DNA of 64,000 bases. It comes from Pontibacter populi (GTDB lineage Bacteria; Bacteroidota; Bacteroidia; Cytophagales; Hymenobacteraceae). This document shows positions 1 to 7,612 of the stretch, piece after piece. The stretch is taken from NCBI RefSeq assembly GCF_019336435.1, contig NZ_JAHWXQ010000001.1, forward strand, positions 310,001 through 374,000. The letters run 5' to 3'. Numbering within the stretch: position 1 is the first letter of the stretch; every line of letters starts with the position of its first letter. Both the position numbers and the translations under genes were made by a program. Under the pieces are notes generated by a model. That model worked only from the letters and a program-made list of their open reading frames with translations, made no database searches and was not told the DNA's origin.

Positions 1-965
1 CCGCCGGCATCAGTATAAACCCGGATTTTGACAGCAAAGTGTTGCGCTATAGTTATAGTTCGCTTACTACGCCAAGCTCTACCTACGACTATAACATGGT
101 GACAAAGGAGAAAACGTTACTGAAGGAACAGGAAGTAGTAGGTGATTTTGACAAGAATAACTATGAGTCGAAGCGCGTTTATGCTACAGCTGATGATGGT
201 ACTAAAATTCCGATATCGCTGGTGTACCGCAAAGGCATGAAACTGGATGGTAACAACCCTACCCTGCTTTATGCTTATGGTTCGTATGGTATCAGCATGA
301 ATCCGGGCTTTAACTCCAGCCGACTAAGCCTGCTGGATCGTGGTTTTGTATATGCTATTGCGCACATCAGGGGTGGCCAGGAAATGGGTCGTCAGTGGTA
401 TGAGGATGGCAAAATGATGAAGAAGAAAAATACCTTCACCGACTTTATAGATGCTTCAGAGTACCTGATCGATCAGAAATATACTAACCCGGACAAACTG
501 TTTGCACAAGGTGGCAGCGCCGGTGGTTTGCTGATGGGTGCCGTAGTTAACATGCGTCCTGAACTATATAAAGGCGTGCACGCAGCCGTACCGTTTGTGG
601 ATGTGGTAACTACTATGCTGGACACCAGCATTCCGTTAACTACGGGTGAGTTTGATGAGTGGGGTAACCCGGCAGAGAAGGCAGCTTACGATTATATGCT
701 TTCTTACTCGCCATACGACAACGTAGAAGCGAAAGCATACCCGAACATGCTGGTAACTACAGGCTTACATGACTCACAGGTACAGTATTTTGAACCAGCT
801 AAATGGGTAGCGAAACTGCGTGAGATGAAAACCGACGACAACCTGCTGTTACTGCAAACCAACATGGAAGCAGGCCACGGCGGTGCCTCCGGCCGTTTCC
901 GTCCGTACCGCGAAACTGCGCTTCAATATGCCTTCTTCCTGAAACTGGCAGGAATTAATGAGTAA
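1..965 (+). CDS. Prolyl oligopeptidase family serine peptidase (oligopeptidase B type), 5' end outside window
   Basis: This is the C-terminal catalytic part of an S9A serine peptidase, which cleaves short peptides. The frame is open from base 3, so the gene begins before the window and the GTG at 39 is internal. The alpha/beta-hydrolase nucleophile motif GGSAGG is clear, followed by the Asp region (HDSQV) and the catalytic His region (GHGGASGR) near the end. The segment YAYGSYG followed by HIRGG is characteristic of oligopeptidase B/prolyl oligopeptidase. The beta-propeller part is missing because of the window edge. The exact substrate (Arg/Lys versus Pro) cannot be told from this fragment. 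A strong terminator follows. Confidence 0.93.
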   Translation, partial: AGISINPDFDSKVLRYSYSSLTTPSSTYDYNMVTKEKTLLKEQEVVGDFDKNNYESKRVYATADDGTKIPISLVYRKGMKLDGNNPTLLYAYGSYGISMNPGFNSSRLSLLDRGFVYAIAHIRGGQEMGRQWYEDGKMMKKKNTFTDFIDASEYLIDQKYTNPDKLFAQGGSAGGLLMGAVVNMRPELYKGVHAAVPFVDVVTTMLDTSIPLTTGEFDEWGNPAEKAAYDYMLSYSPYDNVEAKAYPNMLVTTGLHDSQVQYFEPAKWVAKLREMKTDDNLLLLQTNMEAGHGGASGRFRPYRETALQYAFFLKLAGINE

Positions 966-1016
966 TTATTATTGATTAAAGGGATTCTCTGATTTAAAGA
1001 TTATCTCCTGAACTAT

Positions 1017-1055
1017 AAAAAGTCCCGCTGCTAAACTATAGCAGCGGGACTTTTT
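1017..1055 (+). terminator. Rho-independent terminator
   Basis: A perfect GC-rich stem (AGTCCCGCTGC / GCAGCGGGACT) encloses a 9-base loop TAAACTATA and is followed by a T run. It lies about 50 bases after the oligopeptidase stop. The loop holds a copy of the AACTATA motif seen all over this window. Confidence 0.9.
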
Positions 1056-1066
1056 GTTTCCTACTA

Positions 1067-1135
1067 TGTCATTTCGAGTGCAGCGAGAAATCTCTTTAGA
1101 ATTCGAGAAAGGTCTCTCCTATCGTAGAGATGACA
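1067..1135. repeat. Imperfect palindromic REP-like element (TGTCATTTCGA...GAGAAATCT type)
   Basis: The element begins TGTCATTTCGAG and ends with the inverted sequence AGAGATGACA, enclosing GAGAAATCTC. A related segment on the other strand lies at 15331-15357 (TGTCATTTCGA, 7 bases, GAGAAATCT). I read it as a short dispersed intergenic repeat, placed here between two convergent genes; copy number elsewhere cannot be seen. Confidence 0.6.
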
Positions 1136-1141
1136 TTTAGA

Positions 1142-2140
1142 TTAGCTAACGCTTACCACAATCTTCCCGAACTGCTTACCGGCTTCCATGTAGCGCATCG
1201 CTTCTTCGGTTTTCTCCAGCGGGAAGATGCTGTCAACTATAGGTTTTATTTTCTTGTCGCGCACAAAGGCTACCATTTCGGCGAAGTCCTGGTTTGTGCC
1301 CATGGTGCTGCCGTGTATAGCCAGTTGTTTCCAGAATATTTCAGCCGGATTTATCTGCCCGATCATGCCGGTTGTGCCGCCATACATCCCGATCCTGCCA
1401 CCGGATTTTGCCAGTTTTACCAGTTGCACAAAGCCTTCGCCGGCTGCGCCATCTATGGCTACATCAAAGCCACCAACTATAGTTTTAAGCTCTTTTCCCC
1501 AGTTTTCATTTTTATAGTTGATACCACCGGTAGCACCCAGTTTTTTTGCGGCTTCAATTTTCTCATCAGAACCGGACGTAACCCAAACCTCTGCTCCTGC
1601 TGCTACGGCAAACTGAACAGCAAACAAGGCCACTCCTCCACCTGCACCGGTTATCAGCACTCTTTCGCCTGCTTTAAGACCGCATTTAGTAAACATAGCA
1701 CGGTAAGCCGTTACGCCAGCCAACGGTAAGGCAGCAGCTTCTTCCCAACTCAGGTGTTCAGGTTTTTCGTGCAGGTTGGTGGCTCGTACTTTTACAAATT
1801 CGGCAAAAGCACCATCTTCAGGCATTCCGAGCACCTTATAGTTCTTCCCATGCGCGCGAAGGTCATCGCCCCAATCCGTTGATGGGTCAATGATCACTTC
1901 TTTTCCTATCCAGCTTTTGTCAACACCTTCGCCTACTTCTGTAACTATGCCGGCGCCATCAGAGCCCAGTATAGTAGGGTACTCTTTCGTAAAGTAACGG
2001 CCATATTGTATATACACGTCGCGGTGATTCAGGGCAGCGGATTTTACCTGCACTATCGCTTCGCCGGGGCCGGCAACGGGTTTCTCTTTATCTATCAGTA
2101 CAAACGGTGAATTTATAGCTTCGAGGTATATGGCTTTCAT
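1142..2140 (-). CDS. Zinc-independent medium-chain dehydrogenase/reductase (quinone oxidoreductase-like)
   Basis: This 332-residue protein is of normal length for the MDR superfamily. The N-terminal GroES-like fold has the usual HRDVYIQYGRY and GSDGAGIVTEVG segments. A Rossmann domain from about residue 150 carries GAGGGVALFAVQFA, the NAD(P)H-binding glycine motif. The structural-zinc cysteine cluster of alcohol dehydrogenases is missing, which points to a quinone oxidoreductase/enoyl reductase subgroup. It is predicted to be a soluble NADPH-dependent reductase; the substrate is unknown. The start is ATG at 2140, with a TATCTTTG box (2167-2174 on the minus strand) about 27 bases upstream. Confidence 0.88.
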   Translation of the reverse strand: MKAIYLEAINSPFVLIDKEKPVAGPGEAIVQVKSAALNHRDVYIQYGRYFTKEYPTILGSDGAGIVTEVGEGVDKSWIGKEVIIDPSTDWGDDLRAHGKNYKVLGMPEDGAFAEFVKVRATNLHEKPEHLSWEEAAALPLAGVTAYRAMFTKCGLKAGERVLITGAGGGVALFAVQFAVAAGAEVWVTSGSDEKIEAAKKLGATGGINYKNENWGKELKTIVGGFDVAIDGAAGEGFVQLVKLAKSGGRIGMYGGTTGMIGQINPAEIFWKQLAIHGSTMGTNQDFAEMVAFVRDKKIKPIVDSIFPLEKTEEAMRYMEAGKQFGKIVVSVS

Positions 2141-2166
2141 GTATCAGGTTATAGTTTGATGTTATA

Positions 2167-2174
2167 CAAAGATA
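2167..2174 (-). promoter_or_regulatory. Bacteroidota -7 box for the MDR gene
   Basis: Read on the minus strand this is TATCTTTG, an exact match to the Bacteroidota -7 consensus TAnnTTTG, placed so that transcription would start about 20 bases before the ATG at 2140. No convincing -33 TTTG at normal spacing was seen. Confidence 0.5.
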
Positions 2175-2257
2175 TGATTTCTGGCAAAAGGCCAGGATAC
2201 TTTAGGGTTTGCATTTATAGTTACAGCGCTTAACTTGCAACTATAGCCACAGCATTT

Positions 2258-2755
2258 ATGAGTAACTATAGCATACGCACCGCCACTACATCCGATATCC
2301 CAACTTTAGAATCACTGGCCCAAGCTACCTGGGAGCCAACCTATAAACCTATTCTATCAAAAGAGCAGATAGATTATATGTTTGATCTCATCTATAATAA
2401 AGAAGCACTGGAGCAGCAAATGGATGAAGGGCAAACTTTTTTACTGCTTTTTGGCGATGATAAGCCGCTGGGGTTTGCAAGCTATAGTTTAAGAGATGCT
2501 GGAGAGCAACTTTACAAACTTAACAAGATATACCTGTTACCTGAATGCCACGGCAAAGGGCTGGGCAGAAAGCTGATCACTTACGTTGAGGACGAAACCC
2601 GTAAACTGGGGGCAAAACAAATAGACCTGAACGTGAACAGGTACAACAAGGCAAAGCTGTTTTATGAATCGTGCGGCTATTATGTGCACCACGAAGAAGA
2701 CCTGGCCATAGGCCCTTACTGGATGAACGACTACGTGATGCGGAAGCAACTATAA
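2258..2755 (+). CDS. GNAT family N-acetyltransferase
   Basis: A 165-residue single-domain GNAT protein, which transfers an acetyl group from acetyl-CoA to an amine. The core motif A is visible as KIYLLPECHGKGLGRKLI (the Q/RxxGxG/A acetyl-CoA loop is HGKGLG), followed by the beta5 segment IDLNVNRYNKAKLFYESCGY with the classic N...A..FY..GF/Y signature. It stands alone, diverging from the MDR gene upstream, and ends in a strong hairpin terminator. The substrate cannot be read from the sequence; peptide, polyamine or drug are all possible. Confidence 0.9.
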   Translation: MSNYSIRTATTSDIPTLESLAQATWEPTYKPILSKEQIDYMFDLIYNKEALEQQMDEGQTFLLLFGDDKPLGFASYSLRDAGEQLYKLNKIYLLPECHGKGLGRKLITYVEDETRKLGAKQIDLNVNRYNKAKLFYESCGYYVHHEEDLAIGPYWMNDYVMRKQL

Positions 2756-2757
2756 AT

Positions 2758-2789
2758 AAAAAAGGGCAGCCAAATGGCTGCCCTTTTTT
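2758..2789 (+). terminator. Rho-independent terminator, bidirectional
   Basis: The stem AAAAAGGGCAGCC / GGCTGCCCTTTTT with loop AAAT lies directly after the GNAT stop. Its A and T flanks suit both strands, serving this gene and the convergent subtilase. Confidence 0.9.
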
Positions 2790-2826
2790 CAAACTTTAAA
2801 CTTAAGCAAACAAAACTTTAGCTTTA

Positions 2827-4047
2827 TTACATGTGTGCGATCGGATCCGCATTACCATCCGGATCGTTAGACACATATCCATCAGTGCTGATGTTACCTA
2901 ACAACAACAGACCAGCTACGTGTGGCGATGCCATTGAAGTACCGCTGATCGTGTTGTAAGCACCACCTTTCCAGGTAGATTTGATGCTCACACCAGGTGC
3001 GCAGAAATCTACAGGAGGGTTGCCATAGTTAGAGAATGATGCGAAACGGTTATTTACATCCATCGCAGACACAGTGTACACATTAGAGTGGTTTACACGC
3101 GCAGGAGATGAATTGTTAGCGTGTGTGCTTTCGTTACCGGCAGCCAACGCAAACTTAATACCTTTACCGGCAGCTCTAAGAATTGCCTGGTCAAGCGCAT
3201 CAGAAGTAGGGCCACCTAAGCTCATGTTAGCAGCATCGCCAGACTTAGCATTTGCAGCTACATAATCCACACCGGCGATTACACCAGAGTAAGAACCACT
3301 ACCACGTGAGTCAAGCACTTTTACAGCCACTACAGTTGCGCCATAAGCTACACCCACTACACCGATACCGTTACCTTTAATAGCACCAATTGTACCAGCG
3401 ACGTGTGTTCCGTGTCCGTTACCATCATCAGCACTACCGGCATCTTTACCGGACGTAAACATTGTTACGCTTCTTGCAACGTCAACATTCAGGTCTGGGT
3501 GATCCAGGTCTATACCAGTATCTATAACCCAGGCAGTTTTACCGGCACCGCTGGCAGAACCAACACGCGTAATACCATAAGGTATCTCCTCGCCTGTAGA
3601 GCCACCGCCACCAGTTCCTGGCTTGGCAAGCGCTACAATTCTGTCCTGCTCAATATAATCTATACGCTCATCACCACGAAGTCTCTCCACATCAGCCGGT
3701 GATAGTTTTGCAACTACACCTACCAGTGCTTTGCCATAAGATCTTTCAATAGCGAAGTCAGAGATATTGTTCTCATTAAAAACCTCCACACCAAACTGGC
3801 GGGCACTTTCAACACTCTGCGCATATGTAGCAGTTTCGCCCATACGCAGATTACCTTGTTTAAATACAACTATGTATTGTCCACTGATCGGAGCTCCATT
3901 TTCTCCGTTCTGCTGAATTGCATCTTCTGTAGCTACCGCATCGACAGTTTCGCTGTCGCAGGCTGTAAACGTACATGATACTGCTACTACAGCAGTTCCC
4001 AGCAGTAAAGACCGCATAGTGTTTCGAATTTGTAAGGTGTTTTTCAT
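2827..4047 (-). CDS. S8 family subtilisin-like peptidase, lipoprotein with I9 propeptide
   Basis: 406 residues. The N-terminus carries a lipoprotein signal ending FTAC with Cys30, so the enzyme is probably anchored to a membrane outside the cytoplasm. Residues about 57-137 look like an I9 inhibitor/propeptide. The catalytic domain follows with Asp176 (VIDTGID), His212 (NGHGTHVAGT), oxyanion Asn305 (AAGN) and Ser371 (GTSMASPHVAG), so the triad is complete. It lies alone between two terminators and converges with the GNAT gene. The C-terminus ends soon after the catalytic domain and shows no Por secretion-type domain. It should be an active secreted endopeptidase; the target proteins are unknown. 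Confidence 0.95.
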   Translation of the reverse strand: MKNTLQIRNTMRSLLLGTAVVAVSCTFTACDSETVDAVATEDAIQQNGENGAPISGQYIVVFKQGNLRMGETATYAQSVESARQFGVEVFNENNISDFAIERSYGKALVGVVAKLSPADVERLRGDERIDYIEQDRIVALAKPGTGGGGSTGEEIPYGITRVGSASGAGKTAWVIDTGIDLDHPDLNVDVARSVTMFTSGKDAGSADDGNGHGTHVAGTIGAIKGNGIGVVGVAYGATVVAVKVLDSRGSGSYSGVIAGVDYVAANAKSGDAANMSLGGPTSDALDQAILRAAGKGIKFALAAGNESTHANNSSPARVNHSNVYTVSAMDVNNRFASFSNYGNPPVDFCAPGVSIKSTWKGGAYNTISGTSMASPHVAGLLLLGNISTDGYVSNDPDGNADPIAHM

Positions 4048-4450
4048 TTGTTTTTAAGGTGTTAAAGTTAAAATAATAGGTATTAAATAAATCCGGATTT
4101 TATGTAAGATATTGAATCATCGATACATATACAAATATAAATATATAAAAGGCTTAATTGATCACTAAAAACAGGCCTCAATATGCCTGAACAGGCGATA
4201 TTTTTTTCAGACCAGGACAACTTCCCTTTCATCTCACTTTAACATCCACCAAAAACCACTTTTACCGGTCTCTCACTCCAGCGCCACTACCTTACAGATG
4301 TAGCAACGTATACCTGTTTTACTATAGAAGTAGTTACATTCAAAATACATATTATTAATATAGTTCAATTTACAGATTTACCACGTAGTTAGAGATTGGC
4401 ATAAATGATATGAATTTTGTAGCTTGAACCTGAACAAAAAAGCAATTCCC
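4048..4450. other. AT-rich non-coding spacer between divergent genes
   Basis: About 400 bases with no supportable gene. The sequence is AT-rich and should hold the promoters of the divergent subtilase and cyclophilin genes. One TATAGTT copy lies near 4358. No tRNA, repeat array or clear exact -7 box was found. Confidence 0.6.
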
Positions 4451-5218
4451 GTGAAAAACCTGTCTCTTAAATTTTCTTTAAATAATATATTCCTGATTCT
4501 CAATATTTTATTTATAGTTGCATGTGGCCAGAAGCAGGAATCGATTGTCAGCGAAACGGACCTATCTACAGAGGTTTCTCCAAGCTCTGATACCATTCCT
4601 TTATCTTCTGACAATGTAAGAGACGTTTTAACTGATTATGCGAAAAATCACCCGGATAGCATTGCTGTTATCAGCACACGGCATGGCAATATAAAGGTGC
4701 GCCTGTATAAGGATACACCCTTGCACCGCGCTAATTTTGTTCGGCTCACCAAATCAGGTTTTTACAACCAGGGCGAGTTTTACAGGGTTGTTAAAGGATT
4801 TGCCATACAGGGCGGCGACTCCGATAACCGAACTATGAAACAGACGGTCTATAAAATTCCACAGGAGTTTAATCGCACGCATATACATAAGAAAGGCGCC
4901 CTGGCCATGGCCCGCTACGGCGACGAACAAAACCCGGATAAAGAGTCATCCTCACACAACTTTTACATCGTGCAGGGCGAGCCAGTACCGCTTCATGAAA
5001 TCCGGGCCTGGGAAGAGAAACATGGTATTAAGTATACCCCGGCAGAGGTAAAACTTTACCAGACTATTGGCGGAGAACCATCTTTAGATACAGAGTACAC
5101 GGTCTTTGGAGAAGTAATAGAAGGCCTGGATGTAGTAGATAAAATTGCCAACGAACCCGTTGATGCCAGCAGTTGGCCAAGACAATCGGTACTGCATACT
5201 ATAAAAATGATAGAGTAG
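4451..5218 (+). CDS. Cyclophilin-type peptidyl-prolyl cis-trans isomerase, lipoprotein
   Basis: Catalyses proline isomerisation during protein folding, here outside the cytoplasm. I prefer the GTG at 4451 over the in-frame TTG at 4424 because translation from it gives a compact lipoprotein signal: MKNLSLKF, a hydrophobic stretch, then FIVACG. The cyclophilin domain covers about residues 65-255 and shows FYRVVKGFAIQGGD (the F-R-x-x-x-x-F-x-x-Q-G-G-D core), ALAMAR, SSHNFYIVQG and YTVFGEVIEGLDVVDKIA, all conserved family blocks. It converges with the M13 peptidase gene, and a long hairpin separates the two. Confidence 0.93.
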   Translation: MKNLSLKFSLNNIFLILNILFIVACGQKQESIVSETDLSTEVSPSSDTIPLSSDNVRDVLTDYAKNHPDSIAVISTRHGNIKVRLYKDTPLHRANFVRLTKSGFYNQGEFYRVVKGFAIQGGDSDNRTMKQTVYKIPQEFNRTHIHKKGALAMARYGDEQNPDKESSSHNFYIVQGEPVPLHEIRAWEEKHGIKYTPAEVKLYQTIGGEPSLDTEYTVFGEVIEGLDVVDKIANEPVDASSWPRQSVLHTIKMIE

Positions 5219-5273
5219 CGATCTACTTCAATGTTCTTCAATCCCTTCAAGATTTATAGTTTCCCCTGAAAAA

Positions 5274-5305
5274 GTAAAGGCGCTGCATTGCTGCAGCGCC
5301 TTTAC
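5274..5305. terminator. Bidirectional hairpin terminator
   Basis: A perfect 14-bp stem (GTAAAGGCGCTGCA / TGCAGCGCCTTTAC) with a 4-base loop lies between the convergent cyclophilin and M13 peptidase genes. The T tail is weak, so transcription may stop through the strong stem alone. Confidence 0.75.
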
Positions 5306-5326
5306 CTATAGTTTGTAATTTATAGT

Positions 5327-7414
5327 TTACCAGATCTTCACACGGTTGTTCTCGGCACGGAACATATTATCGCCCTGCTCGCAACCAAAAGCTTCGTAGA
5401 ACTGCGGCATGTTAGACACCGGGCCATTTGTTCTGAAACGACCTGGTGAATGCGGATCAGTTAATATCTGCTGGTTCTGTGCTTCGTCGCGCATGTTCAC
5501 ACGCCAGATCTGGGCCCATGCCAGGAAGAAACGTTGCTCTGGCGTAAAGCCCGCAATCAATCCCGGATTCTTTTTCTCCAATGCTTTTTGCAGCGCAGTG
5601 TAGGCAATGTTTAACCCACCAATATCGGCAATGTTCTCACCCATCGTTAGCTTTCCATTTACAGGCATGTTATTTAAAACCGTGTAGCCACTGTATTGTT
5701 TGTCCACCATCGCAGCGCGGGTGTTAAACTTCTCCAGGTCTTCTTTGCTCCACCAGTCTTTCAGGTTACCTTCAAAGTCGTATTTGGCGCCCTGATCATC
5801 GAAACCGTGAGTAAGTTCGTGGCCAATTACAGCACCCATACCGCCATAGTTAACAGCGTCATCCGCATTCGGATCAAAGAACGGAGGTTGTAAAATACCT
5901 GCCGGGAACACGATCTCGTTCATGCTCGGGTTATAGTAGGCATTTACAGTTGGTGGCGACATAAACCATTCGGTACGGTCTACTGGCTGACCAATTTTAC
6001 CAATGTTTTTACGGAACGCAAACTGGCTGGCGCGCATCACATTTTCAGCATAAGAACCACGGCTAATATCGAGTCCTTTATAGTTCTCCCACTTATCAGG
6101 ATAACCGATTTTAACGGCAAATGCATTCAATTTCTCAAGGGCGCGGGTTTTAGTATCTTCGCTCATCCAGTCCAGTTCACGCACGTGTTCCTTAAAAGCC
6201 TCCTGCAGGTTGTTAACCATTTCAAGGGCTTTCTGCTTGGCCTCCGGCGAGAATGTTTTCTGTACATATAACTGGCCTAACGCCTCGCCCATGGCGCCAT
6301 CAGTTGCACGTAACACACGTTTCCAGCGGGGCTGCATTTCTTTAGCTCCATTCAGTACCTTGCCATAAAAGTTGAAGTTTTCCTGCACAAATTCCTGGCT
6401 CAGGTAAGGTGCGGATGTGCGGGCCAGATGCCAGCGCGTGTATGTTTTCCAGTCGGCTAGTGGTATAGTCTTCAGCATACCATTCAGCTCTTTAAAAAAG
6501 GCAGGCTGACCAACTATAAGTTCTTTTGACGACTGTGCTCCCATATTTGTCAGGAGCTGGGTAATTTTCAGGTTCGGATTCTGTTTGGCAAATTCCTGGA
6601 TGGTCATTTTGTTATAGTTGGCATACGGGTCGCGCAGTTCCACGCGGGTTCTGGATGCCTTTGCCAGCCTGGTTTCAATGTCCATTACGGTTCTGGCTTT
6701 TTTCTGAGCAGATGTAGCATCATCGCCAATCAGCTGGAACATGTTTTGCAGGTGCTTCAGGTATTCGGTGCGGATGGTTTTAGAACGGTCATCCTCTTTC
6801 AGGTAATAGTCACGATCTGGCAAGCCCAAGCCGCCCTGCATTGCCCATAACGCATATTGTGTACTTATTTTATCGTCCTGGGTAACATACATGGTAAAGT
6901 AGCCACTTACGCCTTTGGTTTTCAGGTCAGCAACTTTCTTTAAAAGTTCGTCGGTGGTTTTAGCAGCGGCAATTTGTTCCAATTCCGGTTTAATGGGCGT
7001 CATGCCGGCTTTGTTAACAGCTGCAGAGTCCATGCCGGCGGCATAAAAGTCGCCGACCAGTTGTGCCGGTGAACCTTTTGTAACGGTAGTGTTCGAGGAT
7101 GCTTCTGCCAGGAGTTCGCGCAGGATGGCGTTGTTCTTTTCAGCTAGTTCGTTAAAAGAGCCCCAGCTACTTTCCGATGCCGGTATCGGGTTGTTTTTTA
7201 CCCAGCCGCCATTGGCATACTGGTAAAAATCTTCGCAGGGATTAACCGTGGTATCCATATTGGCAAGGTCCAGGCCGGTGCCCATATTCATTTCTGTTGT
7301 ACTGGCAGAGGCTGTATTAGCAGCATCGTCGGTAGTGGTGGTGGAAGAACTACAACCCGAAAGCAATAAGCCGGCAAGTGCAGCCGAAGAGAGAAACAGA
7401 TATCTATTTTTCAT
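5327..7414 (-). CDS. M13 family metalloendopeptidase (neprilysin/PepO-like) lipoprotein
   Basis: A zinc endopeptidase of 695 residues, the normal M13 length, exported as a lipoprotein (LLLSGC, Cys21). The zinc site is HELTH with His532, Glu533 and His536, plus the third ligand Glu593 in ENIADIGG. The substrate-binding NAYYNP segment and the C-terminal FRTNGPVSNMPQFYEAFGC block are also present, which M13 enzymes share. A Thr/Ser-rich linker follows the lipid-anchor cysteine. It is probably periplasmic or surface-exposed and degrades oligopeptides. Single gene, flanked by hairpin terminators on both sides. Confidence 0.96.
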   Translation of the reverse strand: MKNRYLFLSSAALAGLLLSGCSSSTTTTDDAANTASASTTEMNMGTGLDLANMDTTVNPCEDFYQYANGGWVKNNPIPASESSWGSFNELAEKNNAILRELLAEASSNTTVTKGSPAQLVGDFYAAGMDSAAVNKAGMTPIKPELEQIAAAKTTDELLKKVADLKTKGVSGYFTMYVTQDDKISTQYALWAMQGGLGLPDRDYYLKEDDRSKTIRTEYLKHLQNMFQLIGDDATSAQKKARTVMDIETRLAKASRTRVELRDPYANYNKMTIQEFAKQNPNLKITQLLTNMGAQSSKELIVGQPAFFKELNGMLKTIPLADWKTYTRWHLARTSAPYLSQEFVQENFNFYGKVLNGAKEMQPRWKRVLRATDGAMGEALGQLYVQKTFSPEAKQKALEMVNNLQEAFKEHVRELDWMSEDTKTRALEKLNAFAVKIGYPDKWENYKGLDISRGSYAENVMRASQFAFRKNIGKIGQPVDRTEWFMSPPTVNAYYNPSMNEIVFPAGILQPPFFDPNADDAVNYGGMGAVIGHELTHGFDDQGAKYDFEGNLKDWWSKEDLEKFNTRAAMVDKQYSGYTVLNNMPVNGKLTMGENIADIGGLNIAYTALQKALEKKNPGLIAGFTPEQRFFLAWAQIWRVNMRDEAQNQQILTDPHSPGRFRTNGPVSNMPQFYEAFGCEQGDNMFRAENNRVKIW

Positions 7415-7556
7415 AAGGCTATTATTTTTATTTTATGTTACAGGTACGAAATATAGCAACGAGCAATTCATCAAAATAAATACTGTATTTATAGTTTATA
7501 GTTGCTTTAGGCCGTTAGCTGTAGACCACTAACAGAGCTGACGTAATACTCCGGGC

Positions 7557-7597
7557 AAAAAAAACGCCCCGGCTATAGTTTAACCGGGGCGTTTTTT
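7557..7597 (-). terminator. Rho-independent terminator after the S9 peptidase gene
   Basis: The stem AAAACGCCCCGG / CCGGGGCGTTTT encloses the 10-base loop CTATAGTTTA. It lies just downstream of the minus-strand gene ending at 7613. The loop contains the window's recurrent TATAGTT heptamer. Confidence 0.88.
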
Positions 7598-7612
7598 ATG
7601 ATTAGATCAGAC

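Noticed and set aside
1130-1729. 199-codon open frame antisense to the MDR gene
   Set aside because: It is contained in the MDR gene, whose motifs are clear; the translation shows no domain.
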